Part shown: positions 38,697-52,587 of the stretch, in pieces
How the letters are laid out: the number at the start of each line of letters is the position of its first letter
How positions within the stretch are numbered: the stretch's first letter is position 1
NCBI RefSeq assembly: GCF_004379255.2
Contig: NC_056039.1
Coordinates: 32,377,883 to 32,441,882, forward strand
Reading direction: 5' to 3'
DNA from: Salvia splendens
Lineage: Eukaryota; Streptophyta; Magnoliopsida; Lamiales; Lamiaceae
DNA: 64,000 nt
Notes under the pieces: generated by a model
Database searches by the model: none
What the model was told of the DNA's origin: nothing
Seen by the model: the letters and a program-made list of their open reading frames with translations, nothing else
Position numbers and translations under genes: made by a program

Positions 38697-40785
38697 GAGC
38701 ATCTCCAGTAACGGCGTCAAAATCGCGACGCCGATTTTTCGCCGACGCCGGTTCTGACGCCGAACCATTGGAACCGGCGTCGGCGAAATCGGCGTCAAAA
38801 TCGGCGTGACCATGCCGATTCGCGCGATGACGCCGGTTCCGACGCCGATCCTCACGGCGCCATTGTGGGTCCAGGATCGGCGTCAAACCGGCGTCAAATT
38901 TTATTTTTTATTTTTTTTTTCTTTTGAAAACACTATATATACGCGCTTTGAACGTCATTTTCATTCGCACCACTTGTTTTAACGAGTACTCTCTCTACCT
39001 TACTTTCTATTCAAGATCAATAACGAGCAATGGAGAACAACTACGAAGGTACTCCAGTGACTCCCGGGGGATGGTCTTAGACTCCCTCGCCTCCCGGTGT
39101 AGGTCTCAGACGGCCCCGACTCCCGGGGTAGGGTCCCATACTTCCCCGGCTCCTGGGGGAGGTGGTTGGCCTCCGATGACCGGGTACTACAACATGTACC
39201 CGTGGCAGCAGATGATGCCGGGGTGGGCACCCGGCATGCAGCCCCCTATGCAGATGATGCCGGGGTGGGCACCCGAGATGCAGCCACCGGCACAGCAGAT
39301 GATTCCACCGGCGCAGCAGATGATTCCCCTGGCGCAGGGGACGCACGAGGGGGACAACGCCTATCGGCCGACTTTTGATTTTTCCACTGGTTCTTCGCAC
39401 ACATCGACCCCAACGGATGCACAGTATACGGAGACCTTCTCCTTAGCGGACTTGGGTTTTGATATGAACGAGGTTCCGGAAACTCTCATTCAAAGCCAGG
39501 GAGTAGGGCGGGGTAAGAAGAAGGGCAAGGCCAAGAAGGTCGGCGAGTCGTCGCAGCCGGAGGCGGAAATCCGGGGCCGGAGGAAGTGGACGGACGCGGA
39601 GAACGTTGCGGTTGCCAAGGCGTGGGTGAGTGTCTGCGACGATCCTCTCGTTTCGAACAACCAGAGGATCGTCAACTTGTGGGCCAAGGTAGCCGCAGCC
39701 TACAGGGTATTTTGCCCTGAAGGGAGACCGTGCACCGGGGAGGAGGTCCGGAAGTGCTGGGACCGAATCAGGTCTGGCGTCTCTCGATTTTCGGGTTTGT
39801 ACGCCAACGCCCTCCGCATGCAGACCAGTGGCCAAACAGAGGAAGACTGCAGGAGGATTGCGGAGAGAGCCTACCCTGATCCGCAGAAGAAGTACTATGA
39901 GTTCACCTACTGGAACTGCTACGTTGTGCTCAACGAGTCGGAGAAATTCCCGGCAGGCGTCGACGCTGGCTGGCCGAAGAGGCAGAAACTGAACTATACC
40001 GGAGATTATAGCGGCAGCAGCGGTGGTTCGACAGACCTCCCCGAGACGGCCCAGGAGGTCCCGACTCCTCGTTCGTTCGGTCGCCGACCTCGCCCGGTTG
40101 GCCAAAGGCGGGCGCAACAGGTTGCGAGGGGGGGCACCCCGAGTTCCCAGGGGGTCCATTCGACATCCCCCCTCGGCAGGTCTACCGAGGAGCTCAAATT
40201 CTTCGCGCGCCAACAAACGCGCGCTCAAATAGTGAAGACCTTAGCCGACTTCCAAGCGGCGGTGGACCCCGAGGTAAAGGATTTTCTTCGTGTATTGCTC
40301 CAGAGCCAGCGTGAAGAATTGGAGGCGATGAGGAGGGACACTGGCGGGAATAGCCGCGGCGTAGGTGGCGACGGAGACGGCGGCGACGACGGTGAAGAAG
40401 CGCTGGGCGACGACGGAGACGAGGACGGCGGCGAGGAGTGATTTTGTTTTACTTTTTTAAATTAATGTACTTTTTAATTTTTGTACTTTTTTTAAAATTA
40501 TTGTACTTTTTTTTTAAAATTAATGTACTTTTTAAGTTTTAATATTATTATTCGAATTTTCCGTATTTGTCTCGTAAATTAAATTCCGTATGTTGATACG
40601 AGTGTAAATTAAATTATATAATTGTTATTAGTGATGTGGATAGGTAGTGTGAAGGCTATGTGAGGGTTATTTGATGTCCAGTTGATGTGGCAAGCTGATG
40701 TGGCAAGAGAATTGTAGTGCTGATGATGTGGCAGTGTGAAGGCTATGTGAGGGCTATTTGACGTCCAGTCTTACTGGAGATGCTC
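38697..40785 (+). mobile_element. PIF/Harbinger-like ORF1-only element, third family
   Basis: Ends are inverted repeats GAGCATCTCCAGTAA (38697 on +, 40785 on -), flanked by TAA (38694-38696 and 40786-40788). Length 2089 bp. The left subterminal region (38713-38905) is a dense array of GACGCCG and CGGCGTC in both orientations. The right one repeats GTGAAGGCTATGTGAGGG and TGATGTGGCA. It carries a long SANT-like ORF1 and no transposase frame. Confidence 0.87.
39071..40441 (+). CDS. SANT-like ORF1 protein of Harbinger-like element
   Basis: An open frame of 456 residues from ATG 39071. The natural start may be ATG 39030 (MENNYEG), which is in another frame and stops at 39078-39080, so a frameshift near 39075-39110 is likely. 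Order: repeats of MQMMPGWAP and AQQMIP; a basic nuclear-signal-like GRGKKKGKAKK; a SANT-like domain (RRKWTDAENVAVAKAWVSV to CWDRIRSGVSRFSGLY); a NAM-associated part; a helix rich in Q and R; and an acidic Gly-Asp-Glu tail. ORF1 proteins of this type bind DNA and may assist a transposase supplied by another element. Confidence 0.75.
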   Translation: MVLDSLASRCRSQTAPTPGVGSHTSPAPGGGGWPPMTGYYNMYPWQQMMPGWAPGMQPPMQMMPGWAPEMQPPAQQMIPPAQQMIPLAQGTHEGDNAYRPTFDFSTGSSHTSTPTDAQYTETFSLADLGFDMNEVPETLIQSQGVGRGKKKGKAKKVGESSQPEAEIRGRRKWTDAENVAVAKAWVSVCDDPLVSNNQRIVNLWAKVAAAYRVFCPEGRPCTGEEVRKCWDRIRSGVSRFSGLYANALRMQTSGQTEEDCRRIAERAYPDPQKKYYEFTYWNCYVVLNESEKFPAGVDAGWPKRQKLNYTGDYSGSSGGSTDLPETAQEVPTPRSFGRRPRPVGQRRAQQVARGGTPSSQGVHSTSPLGRSTEELKFFARQQTRAQIVKTLADFQAAVDPEVKDFLRVLLQSQREELEAMRRDTGGNSRGVGGDGDGGDDGEEALGDDGDEDGGEE

Positions 40786-40788
40786 TAA

Positions 40789-41568
40789 TCCCTTGCACTA
40801 TTTTAGTCTTTTGTGTTTCAACTTTCACATTTTTCAAAATGTTAGGTTTTCTTTCTTTTCACAAAATCTCTAGCATTTTTTATAACGTGTCGCTACTCTC
40901 ATTTCATTTCAAAATCCTCATTTTTTAAGCATTTTACTACCTGCATGAAATTATTCGTTTCTATGGTAGTATGGTTTGTCCCAAAACCTTCATTATCGTA
41001 ACGAGCTATAGGTTTTCTCTTGTTTTCTTTTTCTTAATTGATGTCATTACTAATAATTAACTATATTAACTAAGCTACTTTTGCACAATTGTGTAGGAGT
41101 AAGAAATGAAATGGTCTTTCTTATAAATATATTGTAGTACTATATAAATACAACACAATTGTCATTAAAAGAATTACATATAGATAAACCAACTTTTGTA
41201 AAGCAAAAATACTCATGTATAATACGTATAGTATAGGTAGAAATACAGATTAAATTACTTTGTTTAGACTTTTGTCTATAATCTTATTCTCAAACCCAAC
41301 AATAATAAGAACAATATAAATACAAGAAAAACAAAAAAGAAGTCAATGATATGACCCTTGACTTCAACTTGACATTCTTACTTTGAAAACAATTTCCTCC
41401 CAAACCCAACAACAATAAGAGCAATCAATCAAAACTGGACCAGCTTTTATACAACACACCCACACAACACCAACACATTAATGTTTCTGTTCATCTAAAA
41501 CACAGAGAGAGTTAGAAAATCAAAAAAAGAAGGCAAAAGAAGTTGGAAACTTGGCATTACCAATCATC
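40789..41568. other. Intergenic, upstream of small unknown gene
   Basis: AT-rich. The phrase CAAACCCAACAA(C/T)AATAAGA repeats near 41291 and 41401. No coding frame. Confidence 0.35.
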
Positions 41569-42018
41569 ATGAAAATCACCGAAAACAAGCAGAGGCAGCG
41601 GCTGAGGCATTACATCGGCGCTCCAAGGCGATTTCTGCGCAGGGCGAGGGATTTCTACGTGGACAGCCTCGTCAGTTTCGACAGCAAAGTCGGCGTCATC
41701 ACCTGCCCAGCCATTAATACCTCCCACCTCTGCAAGAACTTTGACACCAACAGACGCAAAGACGAGGACAGGGAGAGACTCGAGGAGATGTACAGATCGA
41801 GTGAAGTTGATCGAGTTGGTCGTTTTAGAGAGAAAAGGAATGATGGATATGTAGGTGGTAATGGTATACACAGAAGTTACAGCATTGCTCTGGGGAAGAT
41901 TGGCACCATTGATGAAGATGAGCAGTGTGAGTTTCAAGAAAATGTTGCTTTTAGGAGTGATCACATGTTTCTCAGGACCAGAAGCCATGCTGTTCCCAGG
42001 AACTATGACTTTCATTAG
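41569..42018 (+). CDS. Small basic plant protein, function unknown
   Basis: A single exon of 149 residues starting MKITENKQRQRLRHYIG. The N-terminal third is strongly basic, with the motif RRARDFYVDSLVSFDSKVG, which resembles the RKARDFYV-S-x-D segment of a group of small uncharacterised plant proteins. The middle is charged (RRKDEDRERLEEMYRSSEVDRVGRF) and the C-terminus is R/H-rich. No signal peptide or membrane segment. It converges on the tubulin gene (425 bp between stops). The antisense frame over it is a shadow. Expression support would be needed to be sure it is a gene. Confidence 0.6.
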   Translation: MKITENKQRQRLRHYIGAPRRFLRRARDFYVDSLVSFDSKVGVITCPAINTSHLCKNFDTNRRKDEDRERLEEMYRSSEVDRVGRFREKRNDGYVGGNGIHRSYSIALGKIGTIDEDEQCEFQENVAFRSDHMFLRTRSHAVPRNYDFH

Positions 42019-42443
42019 TCTCTCTTTCTCTCTCACACACACATACACAGAAACACATTTATTTGTTCATGAAAGCAAAGTATTTGTTCCATATGTTCTT
42101 TACTTTGTCCCAAAGGAGACTGCTATGAATATGTTAAATTTCATCTCACCACATTCATTTTATCAGTACTTTAGCATAAAATCTATGAAATTCTAGGAAG
42201 AAATATCCTAAGGAAAAAAATTAATTGTACACACGAGTGGAAAATCTAATAGAGCACAATTCACAAACATTCATTATCATTATCACACATCTCTCTCAAA
42301 CATGACAGAACCACAAATCATATTATACATATGGACAAATACATCTAAGTATATTCCTAAACATTAAGACACAATAATAGCACACTCATAAAAAACCAAT
42401 GACCATGAGATTTGGACATACCATGGGAACTCATAAAATCACA

Positions 42444-44401
<1,958 letters not shown>

Positions 44402-46183
44402 TTTTGCTCGGTTTTTGCGGTGGATCTACTTCCTTCTTATCTAGAGGGGAATGAGAGTGATTTGTGAGTGTAGATTGGTGAAAAAACTGCTTCGGATTTT
44501 GATTTTCGAGCTGAAATTGGAATCGATCGCTGTTTCAGTATAGTTTTGAGAGTGAAGAGATGAGCTGAAAGTTACTTCTGATATAGACTGAGTCTCGGAT
44601 TTCACTATATTCCCGAAAGTGCCATTCAGATTTTTATATTTTGTTCATTTTATAGGTTCTGTTTTCATTTCCCAAGAAGAATGTTTTTTTGGACAAAGAT
44701 TTGTAAAATGAAATATTCTATTAATATTGTTAACAAAAAACATATTGTTGATTTATTAATATTTTTATTAATTAAATTTATAAAAATAATCTTGTATAGC
44801 CATATGCTATCTTTGTTCTTAAATTAATACTTTTTTACTAAATTGAAACAAAGGTAATGAAATATGTAATTATCCCACAATTTGCAGTTGCACATTCGAA
44901 TTCACTCAATTAAACAATTCTTTAAAACTAATCAACTTGAAAAAAAAATCAATCTTTATCTCTGTTGACTTTTTCTACGTTTTGAGTTTGTCGTCCACGC
45001 GTTGCTGCCGAATGGAATGAAATTGTGGCACTTTAGATTTGTGTTCAAGTGCAGACAAACATCAGGCTGCTAGGGAAATCACCACCTCATTGCTTCATAA
45101 AGACAAAGAAAATACTAATAAATAGATAATTTTAGAGAACAAATTAAAAGAGAATCCCCACTTCATTGACTTGAATCACAGCATATTATTTTGAATTACG
45201 CTATTTTTCAAATAGAATTGTGGCTTGTCTTTACAGCTATGTTTTCCATTTATCTCATGGTGGGTTGGATCATAAGTGTGACTATAAAGTGACACTAGTC
45301 CTACGTAACATCTAATCTTGTCTAATTTTCTCTCTCATTTCTCCCACTCCCTCTTAGGATGTCACCGGTTCAAACTAGCGGTTTTTGGTTTATGAAAATT
45401 GGAATTGTAATTGACCCCGGCAAAGGAATGATGGTTTCGATTCCGATTCAATGGTTAATGGTGAAATTTATTGGTCTTTTACCGTTTTCTCGATTTTAGG
45501 GTAAAATTGGCAATTAATCATTGGTACGTTTGGATAATATGAATGATTGCCGGTTCAAGAATTAGCAGTTCTGGTTGCATAGAAACTAGAATTATAGACA
45601 ACTTGAGAAGTGGAATGTTCCAATTTAAAACAGTCAATTTTTGAGTGATTTCATTGAAGAGTGGAACCACTTGTACAGGGCAAATGCCCCCCCCCCCCCA
45701 AACATATTTTAGTTATAAAATTATGTTCATTAAAAAAAAATTTAATTTCCCTTTGAGGTGCCTACAAATCAGCGCGGGGAATAGTCACTGGACCCGTCGG
45801 TGGATACCCTTTGGTAATTACAAAAAAAATAAAAATAATAATTTTCTTTATATAGGCTCTACCTCAAACTCTTACAAAATTTTAATATATTTTTTTTGTC
45901 TTTTTTTAGAATTAAATTCCTTGCTCTGTCTCTATTTTCATTAGTATTTTTATTGTTCGTTCTAGTTTCAAAATTCTTAGAACCGGAAATAAGACCGGTT
46001 GAACCAATATATCAATTCTGGATCAACCCATAAGTAGGAGACTACTAAGGTTCCAAATTGAAACCGTTAGATCTGAATCTGAGTCAAATCGACAATTCTA
46101 GTTTAACCTATATTGTTCACCGTCCCACTTTTTTCCTTTTTATGAAATTTCTTTCAAATTTGACATAAAAAGCATTAGTGAAA
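44402..46183. other. Intergenic with decayed repeats
   Basis: Tubulin promoter to the right of 44402. From about 45360 to 46110, short blocks of CGGTT/AACCG-type sequence in both orientations suggest a decayed hAT-like repeat. A run of 14 C lies near 45686. No coding frame. Confidence 0.35.
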
Positions 46184-46185
46184 TA

Positions 46186-46433
46186 CTCCCTCCGTCCCCG
46201 AATAAGAGTCGCTAATTTCCATTTTGGGCCCCCCATTAAGAGTCACTCTTCATTTTTACCATAAATGGTAGTAGGCCCCACATTCTACTAACTCACTCCA
46301 CTCACATTTTATTATAAAACCAATATAAAAATGTGGGTCCCACATTCCACTAACTTTTTCAACAAACTTTTCTTTACATTTCTTAAAACTCGTGCCCGGT
46401 CAAAGAGCGACTCCTATTAGGGGACGAATGGAG
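46186..46433. mobile_element. Stowaway-type MITE
   Basis: Starts CTCCCTCCGTCCCCGAATAA and ends TAGGGGACGAATGGAG, imperfect inverted repeats, flanked by TA on both sides (46184-46185 and 46434-46435). 248 bp, non-coding. The terminal sequence is that of Tc1/Mariner-derived Stowaway MITEs. Confidence 0.82.
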
Positions 46434-49008
46434 TATATTTATATCTTGTAAGTCAAAGAAAGCATAGCATTTCACATGACTGGTATTACTAGGGTGCCCA
46501 ATATGTTATTTAACTAAATAATTAATTAATTTGTCATTATCCATATGTTAATTAGATAATATCTGAAGTAGCAACTGATGATAAGATGATTTTAATCCAT
46601 ATTATGGTTTTGAGTATAGCTTAATCATTAAGAAAATAGATGCAACCAATCATTAAGAAAATAGATGCAACCCAAAAAAGAAAAAGAAAAAGAAAAAGAA
46701 AAAGAAAAGAAAGGAAAGGAAAGGAAAAGAAAAGGCTATTGGATACATCTCATACGAATCTCAATTTTAATTCTAACGTATTTTATGGGACAAATACCTA
46801 ATCTTTGAAAATTTATGTAACTAATTAATAATTTTTTGAGCATGCAATTCTTGTTTGAACTAACTAGATTTGGGTATTGGCTGATTTATTCTCTCCAGGC
46901 ATTAATTAAAAGATAAGTTGTCACTCTCTTTACCACGAGATTCATGAATATCGTTTGATGATAACTTAAATAAACTACAAAGTAAGCTTTTATTTTTCTC
47001 AATATCCTTCGAATTATCTTGGATGATGGTACAAATAGTGACTAATAATAAGAAATGCACTTAAGCATGAGAGATAGAGAATTATTTAAATTTTTGATAA
47101 AGTGTTTGCTATGAGTGAGTATTCGGGTTTCGATTCAGTTTTTTTTGCCCAAACCGAACCGAACCCGAAAAACTGAATTTAGGCTAAAATTGAAACCGAA
47201 TCGAACCGAAAACCGAATTTAAAAAATCGAACTAAACCGAAAAAACCGAAATTATACAAAAAATCGAAAAATCAAAAAACCTAAAACCGAAAAACCGAAA
47301 AGCAGGAAAAAAAAACCATACAAACCACAAAGTTATGCCAATGATTCCAACATCTCACAACACAATATTTCCGACAGCTATAGTATAAGGTATGAACTCA
47401 TACACAATTTAAAAGAATCTAAAATTAAATACTTAAATTGCTTCTTAAACAAATACTGTAATAATACAAAATTATACACCACACAATAAAGGTAGAGAGA
47501 GAGGCAATAGGTCACATAATTGTGCAATTGAAAGTTTGGGTAGAGTTTTATCTGGAGCTGGAGCCGTGAAGACGAAGAGGCGTGAAGCTGTGGAGGGGCG
47601 ACGGCGTGAAGCGTGAGGACTGAGCTCTCTCTCTGACGGCGTGGAGGGGCGCCGGGCCGGAGCTAGCCGCTGGAGGCGACGGCTTGGTGAATCAGTGATG
47701 AGAGGCGCCGGAAATTTTGGGTTTGAGAGAAGGAGCAGAGATTTTGGGTTTGAGAGAAGGAGGAGAAGAGGAAAAGCGGCGGAAATCACAAGTCACGACA
47801 TGTTTTAGTTTTTAAGGGTTTATTTTTAAGTTTATTTAAATAATAGTGTATATATATATCTATATATGGATGTATTCACATCTTGTTTCTATCTTTTGTT
47901 TTATCATTCTTTTTAATCTCAGCCCACGATTTTGTCATCCGACGATTAGATTGATGCCACGTGTCATTTAATAATGCAGATTTTCAGTTGAATAATGCAC
48001 ACCAACTAATAATGCATCATTATAGTGTAATAATACAAATTTTCATTCTAATAATGTACACCGACCAATAATGCAGATCATCACAACTATCCAATTCAAT
48101 GATCCAAGGGTTGTGATTAAAAAGAACACTAAACTGAAAAGCTGTGAAGGACCTTAACACACCCCATATATATATAATAGTATTAAAATGTAATTCGTTT
48201 TTTCGGTTTTTTTTTTCGTCCGAACCGAGCCGAAAAACCGAAATTTTCAAAATTCTAAAACCGAACCGAACCGAAAAACTAAAAAAACCGAACCAAATTT
48301 TCAATTTTCAGTTTGAATCGGTTCAGATATTCGGTTTTCATGCATGTTTTTTCTCGCCCCTAGTGTTTGCTTATTTGTATATAAGTTGATTATGTCGACT
48401 TTTTGTTGATGTGTCTGTTCTGAACTATTTCTGCATTGTTGATTAATTTGTTGAACATTTCCTTCATATAAAAAAAGTATTTTGGACATTCTATTGTTTT
48501 CACAAAGAGAAAAGGCATAGATTCTTTCTTATCTTGATTTATGTTGGAAGTTATATACACTAGTATTATAATTTTATCAATATATATAATGAAAAAGGGC
48601 ATCGTATGAACTAATCCATATTTATGTTATCCAATAGATTACACTTTAACTAATCAGTCGTGCAATTGCAAACTTATTTAACTAAAATTTATAGGATGAT
48701 CAGATCATTTATCTTAAACCGTGTTTAATATATCATATATATTCTAAATATAATTTGCAAAACAATTTTTTGTCATTTCAAATACAGTACTAATTCAACA
48801 ATAATGGCTGGCTAGTAATATACATTTATTTTTCTTTATTTACACAACCCAACCTCTGTTTTTATAATCCGTGCTCTTATTTTTTTCCACTTATTTTATA
48901 ACAAATATGCTCGAAGCCAAAAACTGGCAAGCAAAGTAGAAATACAGAAACAGTTCCAAACAAAAATATCTATAAAAATATCACTTTAAAGGCAAAGAAA
49001 CAATTTAC
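46434..49008. other. Intergenic with simple repeats
   Basis: A 25-bp direct duplication lies at 46622-46671 (AATCATTAAGAAAATAGATG twice), followed by a purine microsatellite at 46676-46736. No gene recognised. The open frame at 47472-47789 on the reverse strand is low-complexity and not supported. Confidence 0.4.
47115..48350. repeat. Possible non-autonomous element with AACCGAA-rich ends
   Basis: Two blocks of repeated CCGAACCGAA and CGGTTTT lie at about 47125-47310 and 48195-48345, partly as inverted copies. They enclose a segment with a GC-rich patch (47560-47690). The layout looks like a decayed DNA transposon, but ends and target duplication were not found. Confidence 0.35.
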
Positions 49009-49784
49009 TTATAATTTATAAGGAGCTTGTAGCTTATCAACAATGGCATGATCGACCTGGAAAGCTTTGGCTAACACATCAACATCGATCGATGGATCAG
49101 AGCCGAATACGGCGTTTGCGATGGCGATCACGCCGGGATTTTGGCTGCTCAAAAACGCAATTGTAACGGCATCATTTTCCCCAACATTATGTTGAAAATG
49201 AATCAATCCGAATGGAAACGCGAAAACATCGCCCTTATGCAGCACTTTCGAGATGAGCTTGTTCTCGGGGTCCGAGGTCACGAATCCCGCGAGCACGGTG
49301 CCCTCAAGCACCGTCAGTACCTCAGCGGCACGGGGGTGGCGGTGGGGTGGGACCACCCCCCGGGGCGCGTAGTCCACGCGCACTGTGGAGATACCGAGAG
49401 TGTTGAGCCCCGGGATCTCGAAGACGGTGGGGCGGTTTATGAAGGATCCCATGGGATTTGAGGTGTTTCCGGGGATGTGTAGGCCCCGGAAATGGAAGTG
49501 GTCGGCCTTCACTTGCTTAGGATCTAGGCAAGTGAAACCGTTCACCCTCACTGCAGTTAATAGTATAAAAACATCAAGAAATATAAGTTACATAGTACTC
49601 CATTACACAAAAATATATATTACATGATGATTTATTGATTTATGTAGAAAAACAATTACTAACCTGGACTTTTGAAATCGGCAACACAAAAATCTTGAAG
49701 AGGGCTCGATTCATGGGCTAGGGTAAGATAATTAGTGCTAGTGATTGTTGTAAGAATTAGGATTAATAGTATTGATATTGCCAT
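49009..49784 (-). CDS. Germin-like protein
   Basis: Two exons, 49784-49664 and 49550-49009, join to 220 residues, the usual size. Residues 1-24 are a signal peptide. The two germin cysteines are C33 and C48. The cupin metal site is H110, H112 and E117 (PPHRHPRAAE) with H158 (GLIHF). The sequence FCVADF, LHIPGNTSN and SSQNPGVIAIANAVFGS is typical of plant germin-like proteins. These are secreted, hexameric manganese proteins of the wall, some with superoxide dismutase or oxalate oxidase activity; which one applies here cannot be said. A TATA-like TATATATAC lies near 49838 on the reverse-strand upstream side. Confidence 0.93.
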
Positions 49785-50514
49785 TTTTGAGTTGAATTCA
49801 GATAATTATTGTGGTGCAAAACATAGGTGCAAGTCATATATATACAAAAAAATATATTGTATTTTATTGTTTTGAGACAGTCAAACGAGATAAAGTCGTA
49901 ATTAACGAACTGGCCGTCTGATTCCAAGCTGTATATAAGTAAATATTAGTATATACCCATGCAATTTTATCTATTCAAAATATCACCATCTGAAATTATT
50001 AATTAGAACTTAAAAATGAAAGTTAGAAAGAAACATTTTTTCCGAGTGACAGAATATGGAGTAATAGAAATTTTTATTAGGCTATGACGTTGTGACTAAT
50101 TTGACTATGTGTTAGGTTAAATGTTTTTTAGTATTACTAAGAAAAAATCCTAAACATGATATCTAAAATAATGTAGTTTCAATAGCTGGGGCAAACCATG
50201 TAAATTATTCTAAAGATATTTTTCGATATGATGCTCATGGAGTAATTACTATTAATTATGTTAGCTAACATGACCAATTCAACATAAGACAAGCTAAGAT
50301 ATTAGTTTCGTTTGATTCTACTAGTATTTAATTATTTTGACCTTTTCGTTTGGATGCAACGTTATATGCATACTCTGTCACACTAATACTTTTTTTTCTA
50401 AAAAATTTATTGTATTTATTGGAGAGCATTTAAAGGATGATAACAATTAGTGATACTCCTACTTACTACTGAAACAAAGTCATTTGTGCATCACCTCGTA
50501 GTGCGTATATTATA
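49785..50514. other. Intergenic, upstream of germin-like gene
   Basis: AT-rich, no coding frame. Presumed promoter of the leftward germin-like gene. Confidence 0.35.
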
Positions 50515-50768
50515 CTACCTCCGTCCCACAAAAATTATGTGCACTTTCTATTTTTGTCTGTCACACAAAAATATGTGCATTTCATTTTTAGAAAGTTATA
50601 CTATTAATTAAATAATGTAGGTTCAACGATCCACTAACTCTATTTTAACTACCAAACACGTCATCTCTCTTACTTTACCATACCATTCTCCCCATCTTTC
50701 TTACTTTACTAATTTTGTCTTAATTTTCATGCCATATCTGTTGTTCATATTTTTATGGGACGGGGGAG
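50515..50768. mobile_element. Stowaway-type MITE
   Basis: Begins CTACCTCCGTCCCACAAAAA and ends ATGGGACGGGGGAG, flanked by TA (50513-50514 and 50769-50770). 254 bp. Internal CACAAAAATTATGTGCA-type repeat occurs near both halves of the left arm. Confidence 0.82.
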
Positions 50769-50869
50769 TATGATATAATTGAGAATGAAATTCATAAATT
50801 ATTATTCTGTTTTCATACTTTAGAGATTAATCAGATTTTTATTTAAAAGTGTCTTCAAACAAATATCAA

Positions 50870-50942
50870 TCCGTTGTAGTCTAGTTGGTCAGGATACTCG
50901 GCTCTCACCCGAGAGACCCGGGTTCAAGTCCCGGCAACGGAA
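50870..50942 (+). tRNA. tRNA-Glu(CTC): tRNA-Glu (anticodon CTC)
   Basis: 73 bases. The acceptor stem pairs TCCGTTG with CAACGGA and the discriminator is A. The anticodon stem CTCGG/CCGAG holds a loop with CTC, and the T arm carries GGTTCAAGTCC. Box A (TAGTCTAGTTGG) and box B (GGTTCAAGTCC) act as the internal pol III promoter. A T run follows at 50943. CCA is not encoded, as expected for a nuclear gene. Confidence 0.97.
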
Positions 50943-51697
50943 TTTTATTTTAATATTCAGTTATTAATTCAAAATTTTGGACAATAAATATGAAAATAAT
51001 TCTAATTTTAATGTTCGAAAATTCGAATGAAAACATGAAGCTATAAATTAATTTTAAAAACTGCTTAGTCAATTTTTTATTAAAGGCCCAATCTATTTTT
51101 TTTGGTAATGAAAGGCCCAGTATTTTAACTGTTATGAAAGCATGAGAAAATCACCATTAATTTCATAACCTGTTTTTAGAAAATATTGGATCATTTTAAT
51201 ATACGTAATAAAATACTAACTAAACATGAAATTAATAAATTTAATATCTAATTATACAAAGTCAGCACAATGTTATTAACCAACGCCCAATTAAGCTACG
51301 CATTAACTAACCATAGTAGTTTTATATTCAAATCTTAATTTTATTCTAATTTTGATTGTTTCTATCATAATTATTATATTCCTTTATATTTTCTCCAAGC
51401 CCCCCCGCAATTTAATTTTCTAATAAGTAATTACAATAATATATACTATAGTCATGGCCAAGGGCCGAATGGACCCTCAAATTGATCGGGCCTCACCGGG
51501 CATCTGTTGGGCCGTAGAGAGACAATTTACAACGCCCGCCCAATATCATCCGCCAGAGACTATACCATCCACATGCGTTGAAGATGCCCTTACAAGTATA
51601 TCTATCGCAATGACAACTTATTTATTTATTTACTTGCTCAATTTTGTATGCATGGAAATAACGATTGCAAGTTTCATAAAAATAGTAAAATCTTATA

Positions 51698-51942
51698 CTC
51701 TCTCCGTTCCAAAGTAGTGGAGACATTTCTTTCCGGCACGGAGATTACGAAAAAAGTGTGTAATGTATTAAATAAAAAGATAATAAAGTAGAGGAGATGA
51801 AAAAGTAGAGAGAATAAAGTAAGAGAGATGGAAAAGTAAGTGAGAAGAAATATGTTCACTTTTACTAAAAACGGAAACGACTCCACTATTGTGGAACATA
51901 CTAAAATGGCAAAATGACTTCCCTACTATGGAACAGAGGGAG
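51698..51942. mobile_element. Stowaway-type MITE
   Basis: Starts CTCTCTCCGTTCCAAAGTAG and ends CTATGGAACAGAGGGAG, flanked by TA (51696-51697 and 51943-51944). 245 bp. Central GAGATGGAAAAGTAAGTGAG-type purine tracts. Confidence 0.8.
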
Positions 51943-52019
51943 TATGAATTTTCTTGGAAACTAGTACCTGTACTGCATTCATACATTCATAGTTAATGCA
52001 CTTCTTTTTTACACGAAGT

Positions 52020-52243
52020 TAATAAAATTGATGTTTGGTGTGCGAAGTGGTAGATAACAAAGTAGATAAAGTAAGAGAGAGAATAAAGTTTTAAAAAATA
52101 AAGTAGAAATAATAAAAATTAGAGAACGAATGATATATGAAAGAAAAAATAAGTTAATTATTATCATACATGGAAATGACTCAACTATAAATGAACTTCC
52201 AGAAATGAAAAAACACTCAAGATAAAGGAACATAGGGAGTAGT
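52020..52243. mobile_element. Decayed Stowaway-like MITE
   Basis: The right end (AAGGAACATAGGGAGTA, 52227-52243) and the purine-rich middle resemble the element at 51698-51942. The left end is degenerate, so limits are approximate. Confidence 0.45.
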
Positions 52244-52448
52244 ATAATTACATATAGGGTTTCAGACAACAAACAACAATTTTCAACTCAAGTAGTAATA
52301 ATTTTAGGCATTCATGTGAGTAAAATACATTGTTTTGAATGTAAATCAAATAAGACCTACATTTAATTCAGAGTGATTCATCCATAGCAATTTAAAAGAT
52401 TTTGGGTTAGTTGTCCCACCATTCAAAGTGCCTATCAGTCATCAACCA

Positions 52449-52473
52449 TCCATTGTAGTCTAGTTGGTCAGGA
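52449..52473 (+). pseudogene. 5' fragment of tRNA-Glu
   Basis: TCCATTGTAGTCTAGTTGGT and the next bases CAGGA match the first 25 bases of the two complete tRNA genes with one change. The preceding bases ATCAACCA also match the flank of the gene at 52588. Similarity stops in the D arm, so it is not functional. Confidence 0.8.
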
Positions 52474-52587
52474 GTACTTCTATCTTTTATATAAATAAAA
52501 TTAATAATAAAAGGTTTCACTCTTGCAAGCTTACGAAAAAGAAAAGGACTGCAATAAAAAGTTTCTAACTAGACAAATTATCAACCA

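Noticed and set aside
38924..39070. Upstream extension of the third-family ORF1 frame
   Set aside because: It has no ATG at its beginning and contains TATA-like DNA; the likely natural start (39030) is in another frame.
46676..46736. GA-rich microsatellite
   Set aside because: A simple sequence run from slippage; no further structure.
47472..47789. Reverse-strand frame of 105 codons
   Set aside because: Low-complexity Leu/Ser/Pro/Arg product in a repeat-rich stretch, no domain, no splice context.
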